DNA of 64,000 nt from Clavulina sp. PMI_390. Lineage: Eukaryota; Basidiomycota; Agaricomycetes; Cantharellales; Hydnaceae. The position numbers were made by a program, and so were the translations under genes. This document shows, piece after piece, positions 10,739 to 22,500 of this stretch (its first letter is position 1; each line of letters opens with the position of its first letter). Below the pieces are notes generated by a model. It had not been told where the DNA came from. It did no database searches and saw only the letters and a program-made list of their open reading frames with translations. The stretch is taken from NCBI GenBank assembly GCA_015039315.1, contig WIDE01000096.1, positions 27,377 to 91,376 on the forward strand. The letters run 5' to 3'.

Positions 10739-13337
10739 ATGTCACAAACTAAAATGTCTGGCCGCGACTCGACACTCGAGGTTTCCAATAATCCACCAGA
10801 GCAGCACCCCATCGGTGTTGCGGATATAGGCCCATCCTCGAGTTCCCTTACTACATCTTCGCTAACGCCTAAGACGAGCGACGAAGCTCAACCGCCATAC
10901 TCAATGTTCACGAAAAACCAGAAATGGCTCATTGTTATCTTGGTAACGTTCTGCAGCGTATTCTCACCACTGGCCGCAAGCATCTACTTCCCAGCCATAC
11001 CAAGCCTCACCAAGGCGTTCCACAAGGACACTCAAAGCATTAAGTAAACCCCCGCTCACTTTCACCAGAAGCACATCTGTAACCTCACCATCATGCTCAT
11101 TTTTATTCACACAGCTTGACAGTGACGATATATCAAATAAGCCAGGGAATAGGTGTGAATGTTTTGGGAGATAATTCAGGGAGGAAGACCCTGATTTCGT
11201 TCTATTTTTCCTTCGTAGCACCCAGTCTGTGGGGCGCATTGGCTGATGTGTCAGGCCGAAGGTTTGCGTTGGATCACACGTATATACAATATCATGGCTC
11301 TTGTTCATGTACTCTATACTGCTCTAGGCCTATCTTCATTGCATGCATGCTGCTATTCACTATAATTCAATTTGCACTGGCAGTAATCCCGACCTCAGCC
11401 TACGCGGCTTTGTTGGTTCTGCGATTACTGTCGGCTGCAGGAAGTGCGCCGACTATTGCGCTTGGTGCGTTACTATCCTCAAGCGGGCATGGTCAAATGC
11501 TCAGTATGACTCATTTGGAGCATAATTAGGTGCGGGCGTGGTGGGAGATATCGCCGCTCCGGTAGAGAGAGGCCGATTCATGGGCCTAGTTTTCGCTGGT
11601 ACCATGATAGGACCTTGCATAGGGTGAGCTCGATTTTCTTCTATGGAAATGACAGTGGATTGATCGTTCTATGTAGACCGGTCTTTGGCGCGCTTCTAGA
11701 TGCCCGCTGGGGTTGGCGGTGTGTGACAACCAACATGCGGTCAAAGGGGGATGGCTAACAGGAATGACGCACGAATTATAACTCCTCTTAGCTCCATCTT
11801 CTGGTTCCTGGGTATAGGATCTGCGTCAGCAATGATACCATTGATTCTTTTCTTTCCTGAAACACTTCGGGCGCTCGTCGGGAACGGGAGCATTCCGGCC
11901 CGAGGCATGAGTCGGTCTCTTTGGTCGATCATCAAAGCGGCGAAGCAAAAAGCACAAGACCAATCAACGACAGCAACCGTCGTCCCAGACGCGAGGAAAA
12001 AATCTGGAAATCCTGTGAGCTTACATCTTGCTTTGTTGCCCATCTTTATCGACATATTCGTGACGCGATCAACCAACATAGTTTGTCGCATTGACCTATA
12101 TCTTGGAGAAAGATGTGGCGATCATCCTATTCTTCAACGCCTTTCAAACTGCCGTGTTTTATGCCATCGTGAGTGTAGACTATTTTCATGATGCGATTCT
12201 CCTTCTGACTATTAGATCCTCTTCCGTAGCTGACGTCATTGTCAAGTGTCATGCAAAAGTCGTATAACCTTTCCACCAGCACGACAGGATTGACTTTGTG
12301 GGTGTAAAGTTTCTTAATTTATCAAGTATCCAGTCTCATGTCTGCTTGATTCCCTCCGACGACAGCCTTCCTGTCGGGATCAGCATGTTTATTTCCAACA
12401 TCATTACTGGGCGGGTCCTCGATCGCGAGTTCCGGCGCGTGCAAGGGAAGATAGCCAAACAGAAAGAGATCGACCAGGGGGAGGCATCATCTCAAAGTGT
12501 TGCGACAGACTCCAAGAAGATGGATCCGAACGATCTTCTCAAGTTCCCCGTTGAACACGCGAGGCTTAGGTTACTGCCTATGTGTACGTCCTGTGTTATG
12601 GAAGCCTTTCGACTGCGCAACAATCTGACCTCTAAGGGGTATGTTAGACTGCGTTTCCTCGTGGATTGCTACGATCGCGTATGGGTGGCTCCTTGAGACA
12701 AAGCAGCCGCTTGCTGCACCGCTCATCATGCAATTCATCGGTGAGCCATAAGCTGCCAAGCCTCTCGCTATCACCGGTGCTCAGTCAAACTTATTCCTTT
12801 CGTTATCCTAGCGGGATATGGCATAATGGCCGTTCTTCAGACCTCTCAGGTGATGTTGGTGGATCTGTATCCGAGCAAGAGTGCCTCCATGTCTGCGAAC
12901 GTGAGTCCACCTAGAGAGCTGTTCGAGTTTCTTTCTCACCTTCCTCGTTCCTGTGGACTAGAACAACCTGATTCGATGCTTGACTAGCGCGGCTGGAACA
13001 GCAGCCATTGACCCAATGACTAATGCGCTAGGGATCGGCTGGAGTCTGGTAAGTAACTCCACGTGCTTCGAGGATGATATTGCTAGTTTGTGCTGAGGCT
13101 ACAATTGCTGGATATCAGGTTATCTTTACAGGATTTGCGGCGTTATTGTCTCCGCTTATGGTCCTCGAATATCACCGTGGTATGAAGTGGAGGCAGGAGC
13201 GCGCAGAGCGAGATCGTAGGCGTGAGGGTGCTGGTCAGCAGGCAGCTGGTGCTACAGGCCAGAACCAAAAGGAGCCGATTGATGTCGAACGGAAAGATTC
13301 GAATCTTGAAGAAAAGGACGACAAGAAAGGAGAGTAA
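10739..13337 (+). CDS. MFS drug:H+ antiporter-like transporter, copy 2 (DHA1/QDR-like)
   Basis: Fourteen exons with the same junctions as copy 1: 10739-11043, 11115-11152, 11219-11261, 11328-11464, 11530-11623, 11677-11718, 11792-12014, 12082-12168, 12230-12297, 12366-12583, 12648-12740, 12812-12900, 12962-13048 and 13119-13337; 580 residues, all in phase. It differs from copy 1 mainly in the N-terminus, in three extra residues in the central cytoplasmic loop and in a charged C-terminal tail ending in KEPIDVERK-type sequence. Motifs A (GALADVSGRR) and C (GPCIGPVFGALLDARWGWR) are conserved. A second ATG (MSGRD) lies five codons downstream of the chosen start and could be used instead. Introns have diverged almost completely from copy 1, so this duplication is old. 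Predicted plasma-membrane exporter, substrate unknown. Confidence 0.86.
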
Positions 13338-13618
13338 TCTCGGGAATGAGCCCAGATGTTTGGCATGGACAACTTAAATCTTTCTGAGGACTCTATTTTC
13401 CCAATTACATCGGACATGGAAGAAAAAATAAGAAAATAAATATTTAATCTGTGCGATCTTTGGCACTAAGGATGGAGAGAGTATTTTGGGTGGCTTGACC
13501 TGGAACCTGAGAGCAATTAACCATCAAGGGTAAGCGCCGTAGGCTCGCCGGGGTAGCAGCATCGAGGAAGAATGGGATAAGCTTTTTCTTCCTGAATCTG
13601 GGCCACTGAACCGCTTAG

Positions 13619-14340
13619 GTGTTGGGCGGATTGCATACATTGATTATAAAGGATAGTGATTCGATGAGGCTCGGCTTGGTGTTGGCCCCTGCGGTAATGA
13701 ACTCGACTGGGCACGCTCCTCCTATCCGATCCCCTGTTTTGGAGCACAGCACCTGCTTATTCTCTGGAGAACCGAACTTACATCGGTTGAGTTCGCCTAA
13801 ACGCTTCTCCCTCATGGGCCTAGAAACTGGCAATTATACCCGGAAGACCGCCTCCTGGCGCTCAAGGGGGCTGCCAAGGATGAGTGGATGCGTAACCCCG
13901 AGATGTGGGGACGCCAAGGACGAATTATGTTTGATGGTCGTCAAGTATGGTACTGCCCCTAGTGCTACACTTGGACGCGTGAATGGTGCCTTCCCAATTG
14001 TTCGCTGGTGCTTCCAGGGTGGCACGGTCCGTCGGTCGAACATCTGTGGAGTAGTTCATGATCAGCCATGAAGGAAGATCCCAATTCTTCAGAAAAAAGA
14101 CATCCAAGTGCCATTCTCGCCGAATTTGTGGCCGGGTTGGTGGTCTGCTCACTGGAGTTTTTGGAACCTTTGAGAATGGGATGTTCTACCATTTCTCTGT
14201 TCCACACTCTTGTCAGCGAATCAGATTCAGAGAGGTCTAGTAGCTTCAGCCCGAGGAAATAGACGGGATATTGATAGAACCACCTTCCGAGTGAATAGCA
14301 ACGGCATCAGAGACGAAAGGATTGAGGTGCGAGTGTGCAA
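13619..14340 (+). pseudogene. Decayed trypsin-like protease fragment A
   Basis: This stretch resembles the C-terminal half of the intact trypsin-like gene at 19186-21140. The segment LMVVKYG..ATLGRVNGAFPIVR matches LLVVKRG..LTIGRANGVFSISR, and further on RICGRVGGLLTG matches DIRGRIGGMLTGG. Those pieces lie in different frames with stops between them, and the GDSGS active-site region cannot be found. It runs up to the N gap, so the right edge is artificial. A sister fragment with the same layout lies at 21938-22500. Confidence 0.7.
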
Positions 14341-14341
14341 G

Positions 14342-14351
14342 NNNNNNNNNN
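14342..14351. other. Assembly gap (10 N)
   Basis: Ten unknown bases join the trypsin-like pseudogene A to the middle of an MFS intron. The right flank is a 95-base exact match to 12617-12711, so the join may be wrong or the true gap length may be large. Confidence 0.95.
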
Positions 14352-14446
14352 GCAACAATCTGACCTCTAAGGGGTATGTTAGACTGCGTTTCCTCGTGGA
14401 TTGCTACGATCGCGTATGGGTGGCTCCTTGAGACAAAGCAGCCGCT
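14352..14446 (+). repeat. 95-base exact repeat of MFS copy 2
   Basis: Bases 14352-14446 are identical to 12617-12711 (end of an intron plus the start of the 93-nt exon). Past that point the two copies diverge to ordinary paralogue levels. Perfect identity that begins exactly at a gap edge points either to recent gene conversion or to an assembly artefact. Confidence 0.85.
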
Positions 14447-15070
14447 CGCTGCACCCCTCATCATGCAATTTATTGGTGAGCCAGCAGCTGCCAAGCCTCT
14501 CGCCCTCACCCATATTCAGTTGAACTTATTTCTTTGGTTGACCTAGCGGGGTATGGTATAATGGCCGTTCTTCAGACCTCCCAGGTGATGTTGGTGGACC
14601 TTTACCCGAGCAAGAGTGCTTCGATGTCTGCGAACGTGAGTCCACCGCCTTATTAAGGCTGTGCAACACCCTTTCTGACTTCTCTCACTGCGGCGTACCA
14701 GAACAACTTAATTAGGTGCTTAATTAGCGCGGCTGGTACAGCGGCCATCGACCCAATGACTAATGCGCTTGGAATTGGTTGGAGTCTGGTTAGTAAATTC
14801 CTGCCCTTCGCTCGCAGTGATGTCATTCGTCCATGTTTCTGAGAACCAACTATTGGATATTAGGTCATTTTCACAGGGTTTGCGGCTTTGTTGTCTCCAT
14901 TCATGGTCCTCGAATATTACCGTGGAATGCAATGGAGACAGGAGAGAGCAGAGCGAGATCGGAGACGTGAGAATTCTGCACAGCAGGACCCGAAACAAGA
15001 CGGACCAATCGATGTAGAGAGACAAGCTTTGAATCTTGAAAGGGAAGACAAGGAACGGTTGGATTCTTGA
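14383..15070 (+). CDS. MFS transporter copy 3, 3' end only (cut by the assembly gap)
   Basis: Four exons match the last four of copy 2: 14383-14475, 14547-14635, 14702-14788 and 14864-15070. They are in phase and code for the final helices (WIATIAYGWLLETKQP, GYGIMAVLQTSQVMLVDLYP, IDPMTNALGIGWSL, VIFTGFAALLSPFMVLEYYRG) and a charged tail with DVERQALNLE. No stop or frameshift is seen in this part, so the missing 5' portion may exist in the unsequenced gap. Its 3' flank (15070-15250) is similar to that of copy 2. Whether a full gene exists cannot be told here. Confidence 0.75.
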
Positions 15071-16617
15071 AGGAATGAGCCCTGACGTTTGGCCTAGCCA
15101 GCGGGACCTTCATGACCTTAAATTCTTGGGCAATAGTATATAAGGCGTGAACACGAAAACAATGAAGAATATTTGAATAAAAATGTTTAACATCGTTGAT
15201 CCGTGCGATCAAGATTTAGGGAACCATTTAGCAGCGATAGACTGCTAAGGATAAGCGTTACAGGTCTACCAGCGTAGCATAGAGGGAGATTGGGACAAGC
15301 TTGTCTCGCTCGAATTTGGGGCGTATAGTGCTTCGGGCCAGACGAGATGCATGGGCCGATCATGAGGCCAAGGATGAGTCGGATCCTATGCGCCAAGGGG
15401 TCTACTGACTTCTTCATGATCATCAATTGGGCTGGCTGGCTGACAGTCCTTATTGTTCATCATCAGGTTCCATAGGAGACACGGCTCGGTCGCGCTAAAT
15501 TACAAAGATCGCTTTGTGGCGGTTCACCCAATTTGATATGCTCAGGTAACGTGGTAGTTGCATTCAGGGCAAGATAGCGCCTTTGGGGCCCGGCCCCCCA
15601 TATCCGACTCATGCTGTGCCACAGAATAGTACCATGAGACATGAAATTTCAGGTTGCTATTTGGCTATGTTTCTCTCGTGGAACACTAACAACAACCATG
15701 ACAAGCAAGAGCTTGCTCACTTGAGGGTGGCCTGAGATCATGCTCATCAGTAAAACTTTGTTCGAAAAACCCTTGAGTTGGCCCTAGATATACTTTCCCA
15801 AGCACTCAATGTCATAGGGAGAGATCTTTGGCCCGAATTCCGACAAATATCTGCTACCATGATGCCAGCAACATCCTTCTGCGTTGCGCCGTCATGAGTC
15901 AATCGGGAATTATCGATTGTCTGCCGTATGTAAAGTCGAGTCGAGGCGATAATCCAAAATCCTAAACCAAGCTTCCTGAGATGAGTTGCTATGGGATAAA
16001 CGGTCCTGGTTGTCCGTCATAACACACTCTGGGTTGTAACCGCATCCCACCGCATCATCCTCCAAATTCATCCGTGCCTTGTAAATACGGCATGTCGCAT
16101 TCAACGGCCCCGCATCACAACTTCGCTAACTTTGGTGAAGAAAAATTTCCTTCCAACCCTGACACTAGCAAGGGGTTGACCGAGACCGAGAAATACCCCT
16201 GTACACGAGGCGCTATTGGGGCGGTGAAGGCCATTACCAATGATTTCTAACGGTCTGCGCTGAACGTGAGCCAGGTGCAGCTCCCTTTCCTGGAGAATTG
16301 GGTCCACTCCTCAGTCTGGCGCATTTGACCTTGCTGCGAATGCGTCAGTCGAACGCTAAGAGAATGTGGCCCTGTTGTAGGGTATGGTGAATATGCAGCC
16401 GAATGTGTCATTTGAAATGGATGCATTTGTGGTCGGCGGGACGTCGATACACACAGGAAATCAGACCCCGACCCACCTCGTTGCACCGATGCATAAGCGA
16501 AAGGATTTAGGCTCAAATACCGCACCAGTCCTTGGATTTTTATCCCATTATCACAAATCTCCTCCCCATCGCTGGAGCATCAGAGCCTCCTCCCTCATCT
16601 CGTCTTGTCCCAGTAAT
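15071..16617. other. Intergenic region, partly duplicated at 23.0-23.76 kb
   Basis: The first 200 bases resemble the 3' flank of MFS copy 2. From about 15900 to the start codon at 16618 the sequence aligns with 23040-23764. Shared stretches include TAAACCAAGCTTCCT, GTAACCGCATCCCACCGCATC and CAGGTGCAGCTCCCTTT, and the last 150 bases before each aminotransferase start are especially alike (GGCTCAAATACCGC). The conserved promoter-proximal part probably carries the regulatory sites of the aminotransferase genes. No coding exon is convincing. Confidence 0.6.
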
Positions 16618-18575
16618 ATGGCGTATCTATCACCCTTCTTCATCGAGTCAAACGAGACGATGGTCTCGGCTATAAAACGTTTCGTCAACTCCCATCCCTC
16701 ATATCTCGAAACCTCTGCCATTGACGAGCTTCGATCTCGCGAATTCAGACGCCTGAGTACAGGTGGTGTGTACATGGACTACACTGGCGCGGGGCTTTAC
16801 CCCGAATCGCTTGTCTATGATCATGCCCAGGTCCTTGCGAGCAATGTTTTTGGTAACCCTCACTCGGCTTCCCCTAGGTTCGTTGAAATCACTTGGGGAT
16901 TGCTCGATTGCGAGTTCACATGGCTGACCAAGTTCGATTATAACGTTTGACAGTTCCATGCTCTCATCCACCTATGTTCACGCCGCGCGCGTTGCGGTGC
17001 TTAATTTCTTCGATGCTGACCCCGAGGATTATGATGTTGTCTTCACTCCAAACGCGAGTGGCGCTCTCCGCATCGTTGGCGAATCATATCCTTTCACCAA
17101 AGGCACGAGTGACCACCTCATTCTACCCCTCGATGCACATAATTCTGTCAACGGGCTCCGCGAATTTGCTGTCAAGGCGGGTGCCAAAGTCAAATATATG
17201 CCTATCAAGGTTGCATGGAGGCAACGTTTCTATGCCCCCTCGGAATCGGCTGGAGGACTTTTTGTTCTCACTGGACAATCTAACTTGTCGGGCTTGAAAG
17301 GCAATCTTAACCTGCTCGCCGACGCCAAGTCTCAAGGTTACGATACACTCCTCGATGCTGCTGCTCTTGCACCATCAACAGCAATCTCGCTTCGGTCTCT
17401 AAATGGCTCAGTTGATGCTCTTGCTATTAGCTTATACAAACTTATTGGCTATCCGACAGGGGTCGGGTGCCTCGTGGCCCGGAAGGAGTTCCTTGCCAAG
17501 CTAAGGAAGCCTTGGTTTAGTGGCGGCTCCGTCCTCATCGTGCAGGTCAGTGCCGAACCCTTCTACGCATGGATCATCGTCTCTTATATTTTCCCCTGGA
17601 CTTTAGAGTCCTAATATGGGCCGACTACTCCTTGAGGGTCATGAACGCTGGGAGGATGGGACTGTCAACTTTCTATCGTGAGTGGCCATCGAGTACATGA
17701 CTGATCCCAACCTAAGCTGATTCACTCTCTTGCTCTGGTTACTCCCGATGGTACATCTTCCTCGTGGCGTCCTCGCTTAATACCCCTGTCTACCGTTCAA
17801 TTGCCTCCTCTAAATGCCTTACCCCTGTCATCTGCCACATCTACCTGGGTCACTACATAGCCTAATTGCTGTCCCACGGGGCCTACAGATTCTGAATAAT
17901 CACCTTCCCGTAATGGCGAAGCGACTCCCCCTCCTTATGCATTTCACCCTTTCCTCTCTTGCGTCCCTGAAACACGCAAACGGCGCTCCGCTAATAGAGC
18001 TTCACTCTCCGTCCTCGCCCGACGCCTATTCACCATACAGCCATGGTGCCGTAATCAGCATGTCATTCCTCAGGCCAACCGGTGTTCGCGTTCCCCCTCA
18101 TGATGTCGAACATCGCGCGTCCGCCGCCAATATTCACGTCCGTGCTGGGTGCTTATGCAACCCTGGTGCTGCCAGCTGCCTCCTCGGGCGCGCCAAGATG
18201 CTCAATGAATGGGAGATCCATGCACAGGACTCACATGGCAACTATGATACCCCTGCGTCCGTACAGGAATCATACGCCGCCAATAAGCATATGGAGCGCC
18301 TAATTCGTGAGGAGGGTGTCGTGCGCATCAGTTTTGGATTAGCGAGTGCTATTTCGGACGCCGCTATGTTCATTGATTTTGCGCGTGGCTTCTTCGGTGT
18401 GAATAATGCAGTTCCGAAGGAGGCCGAGGCTGTGGCGCCAAAATTAAGGATGAAGACGGCATCCCAAGCGGAAATGAGGAGGGAGCAGATTCAACCGACT
18501 AGGAAGCGCTCGGGAGTGTTGTCGAAACTCCGTAGCTTACCAAGAATGGTTTTACCAATTAGTGCTTCCAATTAG
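16618..18575 (+). CDS. Class V aminotransferase, molybdenum-cofactor-sulfurase-like, copy 1
   Basis: Four exons, 16618-16877, 16954-17545, 17607-17677 and 17861-18575, give 545 residues. The fold is that of PLP-dependent NifS/class V enzymes. The N-terminus has YMDYTGAGLYPESL and FGNPHSASPSS, typical of the sulfurase domain of Moco sulfurase (MOCOS/HxB). ISLYKLIGYPTGVG carries the PLP lysine (Lys249). RAGCLCNPGAAS holds the expected sulfur-carrying cysteine region (Cys405/Cys407). The C-terminal MOSC domain of true Moco sulfurases is absent, and the protein ends in a basic tail, so it may be a stand-alone cysteine desulfurase or a related lyase. A near copy lies at 23765. Neighbours are MFS transporters and a trypsin-like protease. 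Family assignment is firm; substrate is not known. Confidence 0.85.
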
Positions 18576-19185
18576 TATAACGTTAATGTTCTCTCGGGGG
18601 CTGTATCATAGATATGCTGTATAATGTCTCTAGATTCTCGAGCTGTATCGTCGCATGTGGATCACCCAGTGTTTACTTTACTACTCCTTAATGCTCAAAA
18701 ATTTATTCTTCTTGATCGACCCGCTTTCAATCAGCCACAAGATATTGCTATTGCCGGTGAATAAGGGACCTGGCATGCGCTGCAGGTACAGCAGTTCATC
18801 GACATACCAGTTCGTTGACCGCCAAGCACAAGAAGAGTGAGCTCTGACTTCTGACATGGGCACTTTAGGCCTCTGTCCCAACTACTTCATGGACAATAGT
18901 ATATGAGAGATGTTCAGGAGGAAGCGAGAAAACAAATATTTTATACGTGTGACTCGTGCCTCTCAGGGCATTTTCGCGGCGTTCCATAGCTTCGTTGGAT
19001 GGCTTGACTTGGAAATCCGTCAATAATGAAGTATTAAAGAGAAGCGCCAGAGGCTCGACGGTCTTGGTGTTGAGGTCCTGACAGCAAGCAAAAACACTAT
19101 ACAACAGACTGCTTTGAAACATCTGCCATTACTCGACGTTAATCAATCTGCGTACACTATTATCATTAGCCTCGACTCGTACCCT
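18576..19185. other. Intergenic region with repeated 3'-flank module
   Basis: Between 18840 and 19090 are short blocks (TTTAGGCCT, GACAATAGTATATGAG, ATTTTATACGTGTGACTCGTG, AGAGGCTCG) that resemble parts of 13340-13560 and 15100-15260 downstream of the MFS copies. They look like remnants of the same duplicated flank. The last part should hold the promoter and 5' UTR of the protease gene. Confidence 0.45.
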
Positions 19186-21140
19186 AGTATGTGAACTTAA
19201 TTCTCCATCGCTTCCTGTGCCAAACGTTCGTCTATTTTAGTGAACTCCTCAAACTCGGATACCATTGGTGGAGGCGCCATTAGTGAACATCCTGGAACCA
19301 GCGACGAGGGCCGAAAGCCCTCGGACGAGCAGAATCCTATCATTCTGTCTCCAACCACGACCTCGTCCACCATCAATTCATCGGGATCCTCTTCTGGCGG
19401 GACGTTATCGACTGTTGATCCTCACGCTGTCTCTAAGGCAGAGGCCGAGTCATACTACGCTGGCCTTCCTTCTCGACCCATATTGATATATCGCACAGGA
19501 AAGAAGTGGCTGCCGCCTAAAGGTCCCGAGGCCTATGGATATCGTAGGGAGCTTCGTGAGGTTTTCTGTCATCCCATCGTCAGTGTTTGGACCCACGACC
19601 TGGGCTGGAGAATTGTCGATATTATGGATGCCCATCAAGTCAGTGAAGAGATTTCCAATGTTTCTCAAGCTATTCTAACTAGTATACGTAGATTCGCTTT
19701 ATCACAATAGATGTAATACGGTACAAGATATTCAACGTTGACGAAGAACCAGTCTTTGGACCTGTGACTATCCGGATTGGCGTCGACTCTGGATCCACTA
19801 CCCCGACTGCTGCACATCATGTGGCTCAGGAGGTTCTAGCTCTTTTGAAGGACTATGGGATGAGCGATGTGGACGTCGACTTCCACGAGTCCCACCACAT
19901 ACGCCTCGCCGGCCCGCCGCTAATGAAACCTGTCGATGAACTAGATCCACTTGCCAGCGTGGTCATCCCCTTTACTCCCACAATTGGATTCCCCGTCTCC
20001 AGTACCGCAAGACCCACTGCCCAAGGCTCGATGGCCCTCTACCTCTCCGAAGGTGGCGACAGTAACACTCTTTTTGGCCTTACCTGTCGCCATGTTATTA
20101 TCGGACCTGAGGAACCTAACGATGATTTCATTCATCCCGAAAGTGGACCAAACAACATTTCGTTACTTAGCGAGCCAGGTTTCTCAAGGGCTACCGCGGA
20201 CGTAGCCTCTGAAATCGCCGCCTGTGATACATCAGTCAAACACCGGCTTAAGCGAATCGAGTGGTTCAAAAAAGTGGAGAAGGGAGATAATGCTGATAGT
20301 GTTATACAAGCTTCTCAGCATCGGACTGAGACTCAGTCGCTGTTGAGCAAGGAGCTAGGGAAGAAAGCTGAACTTGAAAAGTTCCTCCTTCATCTCAATT
20401 CCGACTGGCAAAATGTCGGCCACCGTATTCTCGGCCCCGTGATCAGATCCCCCCCTATCCGTTTAGGTGCTGGTGAGCACCGGCTGACCGAAGATTGGGC
20501 CATCTTTGAGATTGACAGGACAAAACTTGGCGACGGCTTTGCGGGCAACAGGATTGACCTTGGTATGTTTTGACTGTCTAACTGGAATGGGTGCTAAGCT
20601 TTCCTCAACGGAAATATATTAGGAACAAAGATTTCGGCGGTCGATTTCGAGGCAAAATGCTCCCCTCACAAACCTGCCAGCTGGAGCTTTGACTACCCCG
20701 CGGATCGTCTTCTTGCACTTGATGGTATCATCAGTGAACACCTCATGCGTCACCCTGATATGTCGGATTCGGATGATGAGCCATGCTTGCTGGTGGTGAA
20801 ACGTGGCGCTGCGACAGGTCTCACAATTGGCCGTGCTAATGGTGTCTTTTCTATCAGTCGCGAGTACGTTGTTGGAAATGCAACCCTCAGCGGAACCTCC
20901 ATGGAATGGGCAATACTCAACTATGACAAGAATTCGCCAGCATTCTCAGATCCCGGCGATTCGGGCTCTATCATTACCGATATCCGCGGTCGTATTGGCG
21001 GAATGCTCACTGGTGGTCCCACGGCTCGTAATACTCTATCCACTGACCTGACATACGCCACACCTTTCTGGTGGCTCCTCGAGCGAATCAAAGAGAACGG
21101 GTTTCCCAACGCCCATTTTAACGTTCAGCCGCATCAATAA
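19186..21140 (+). CDS. Trypsin-like (chymotrypsin-fold) serine protease, large fungal type
   Basis: Coding segments 19186, 19241-19638, 19692-20562 and 20623-21140 give 595 residues. The start codon appears to be split by an intron: A at 19186, then a GTATGT donor at 19187, a TTTTAG acceptor ending at 19240, and TG at 19241. No other in-frame ATG precedes residue 126. The protein has a Ser/Thr-rich N-terminus, a central domain and a protease-like half with the full triad in order: His267 in LTCRHVIIG, Asp401 in EDWAIFEID and Ser537 in DPGDSGS. A charged helical insertion (LKRIEWFKKVEK to ELEKFL) separates His and Asp. There is no signal peptide, so it probably acts inside the cell. Large triad-bearing proteins like this are common in mushrooms but poorly studied. 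Two decayed copies flank it. Confidence 0.8.
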
Positions 21141-21937
21141 CTCATTCTTGCGTCGTTTCACTCTTTTCTGTCAAATCTTCAAGTACATCATGTTTCCTGG
21201 CGCGGGCAAGTGCTTTGAATATCGTTCAATCTCAGGTTTGTCTCCTTTACTTCAACAAGCCTCTTTCCCCGAGTAACAGCTTTGAAATCTAGCTCCTCCG
21301 CAATCTCGCATTGCCCAATCGACCGTCGGATACCTTCCTCTCTAACGGCCCATCAAGACATCAGTTCAACAAAACATCTCCTCACATTGGTCAGATTGCA
21401 TAATGCACCCTCATGTCCCCGTATCGTTCGTGATTATCACTATTTGTATTTTTTTTTTCCCCTACCTCATGTCGATTATCTCAAATTATCTCTATATTGT
21501 TTTTTGGTACCTGGTCCGAATAATATAAAGCAAGAAGAACAACCGGGCACTAATCGGAGGAGACTCCTAGTCGGCTTCAGCAACACGGAAAAAGACAACA
21601 ATGTGGATGAAGAAGAAAAGGCAATAGATCACTGCTAGACCTTACGCAGCAATCGAGAAGCCACAGGAGGGACTGGCGACATTCAGGCTTCCGTCCTCAG
21701 GCTAAACCTGAATGAGGAAAAGTCAATGAGCATGTCCTGGGAGCTGTCCTGCGTTTGTCACCCACTAGGCTAGGGGTCAGACAGTGCCATTTTGCCGAGA
21801 GCCGCGTGCTTTCAAGCCTCACAAGACTCCGCTCGGCGTCAGCTTCCACGGGATCAACATCGGCCTGCATCCATTGTTTGTATCTGACGACTCATCTTGA
21901 CGGAATAAGCCCTTCGTATACCCTTATGTAATAAACT
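21141..21937. other. Intergenic region
   Basis: Downstream of the protease gene. It contains a T-rich stretch (21445-21460) and no convincing exon, RNA gene or mobile element. I cannot assign a function to it. Confidence 0.5.
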
Positions 21938-22500
21938 TTAGGCCGTCGAGCTTCCCCAAAAGCGATCCCTCATCGGCTTGGACACTGGTAGTTTGAATAT
22001 CTGGAAGACCGACTCAGGGCGCTCGAGGGGGTTATCACGCACGACTGGATGCGTAGCCCTGAGATGTGAGGAACCCTTAGACGGATTATATTTAATGGTC
22101 GTCAAGTGCGATAGTACCATTGGTACTACCCTTGGACGCGCGAATGGTGCCTTCTCGATGGTTCGCTGGTAGTTCGGGGTGGCACGGCCCGTCAGTCAAC
22201 ATCTGTGTAGTCGGTCATTATCAACCACGATGACACGTCAGAATTCTTCAGACCATAGAGATCAAAGTGTCATTCTCGCCAAATTTTGTGGCTGGTTTGG
22301 TCGTCTGCTCACTGGAGTTTTTGGAACCTTTGAGAATAGGATGTTCTACTATTTCTCTGTTCCACGCTCATGTCAGCGAATCAGATTCAGAGAGATCTAG
22401 TAGCTCCAGCCCGAGGAAATAGACGGGATATTGATAGAACCACCTTCCGAGTAAATAGCAACGGCATCGGAGACGAAAATATTGAGGCGCGAGTGGGCAA
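21938..22500 (+). pseudogene. Decayed trypsin-like protease fragment B
   Basis: Closely parallels fragment A at 13619-14340: LDTG, SRGL, TTGCVALRC, LMVVKC, TLGRANGAFSMVRW and FGRLLTGVFGTFENRMFYYFSVP, split over frames with stops. The shared tail (TTGATAGAACCACCTTCCGAG) is also present in A. Both fragments correspond to the part of the intact protease after residue 460 and lack a readable GDSGS. They must come from one already broken ancestor that was copied together with the adjoining aminotransferase region. Confidence 0.7.
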
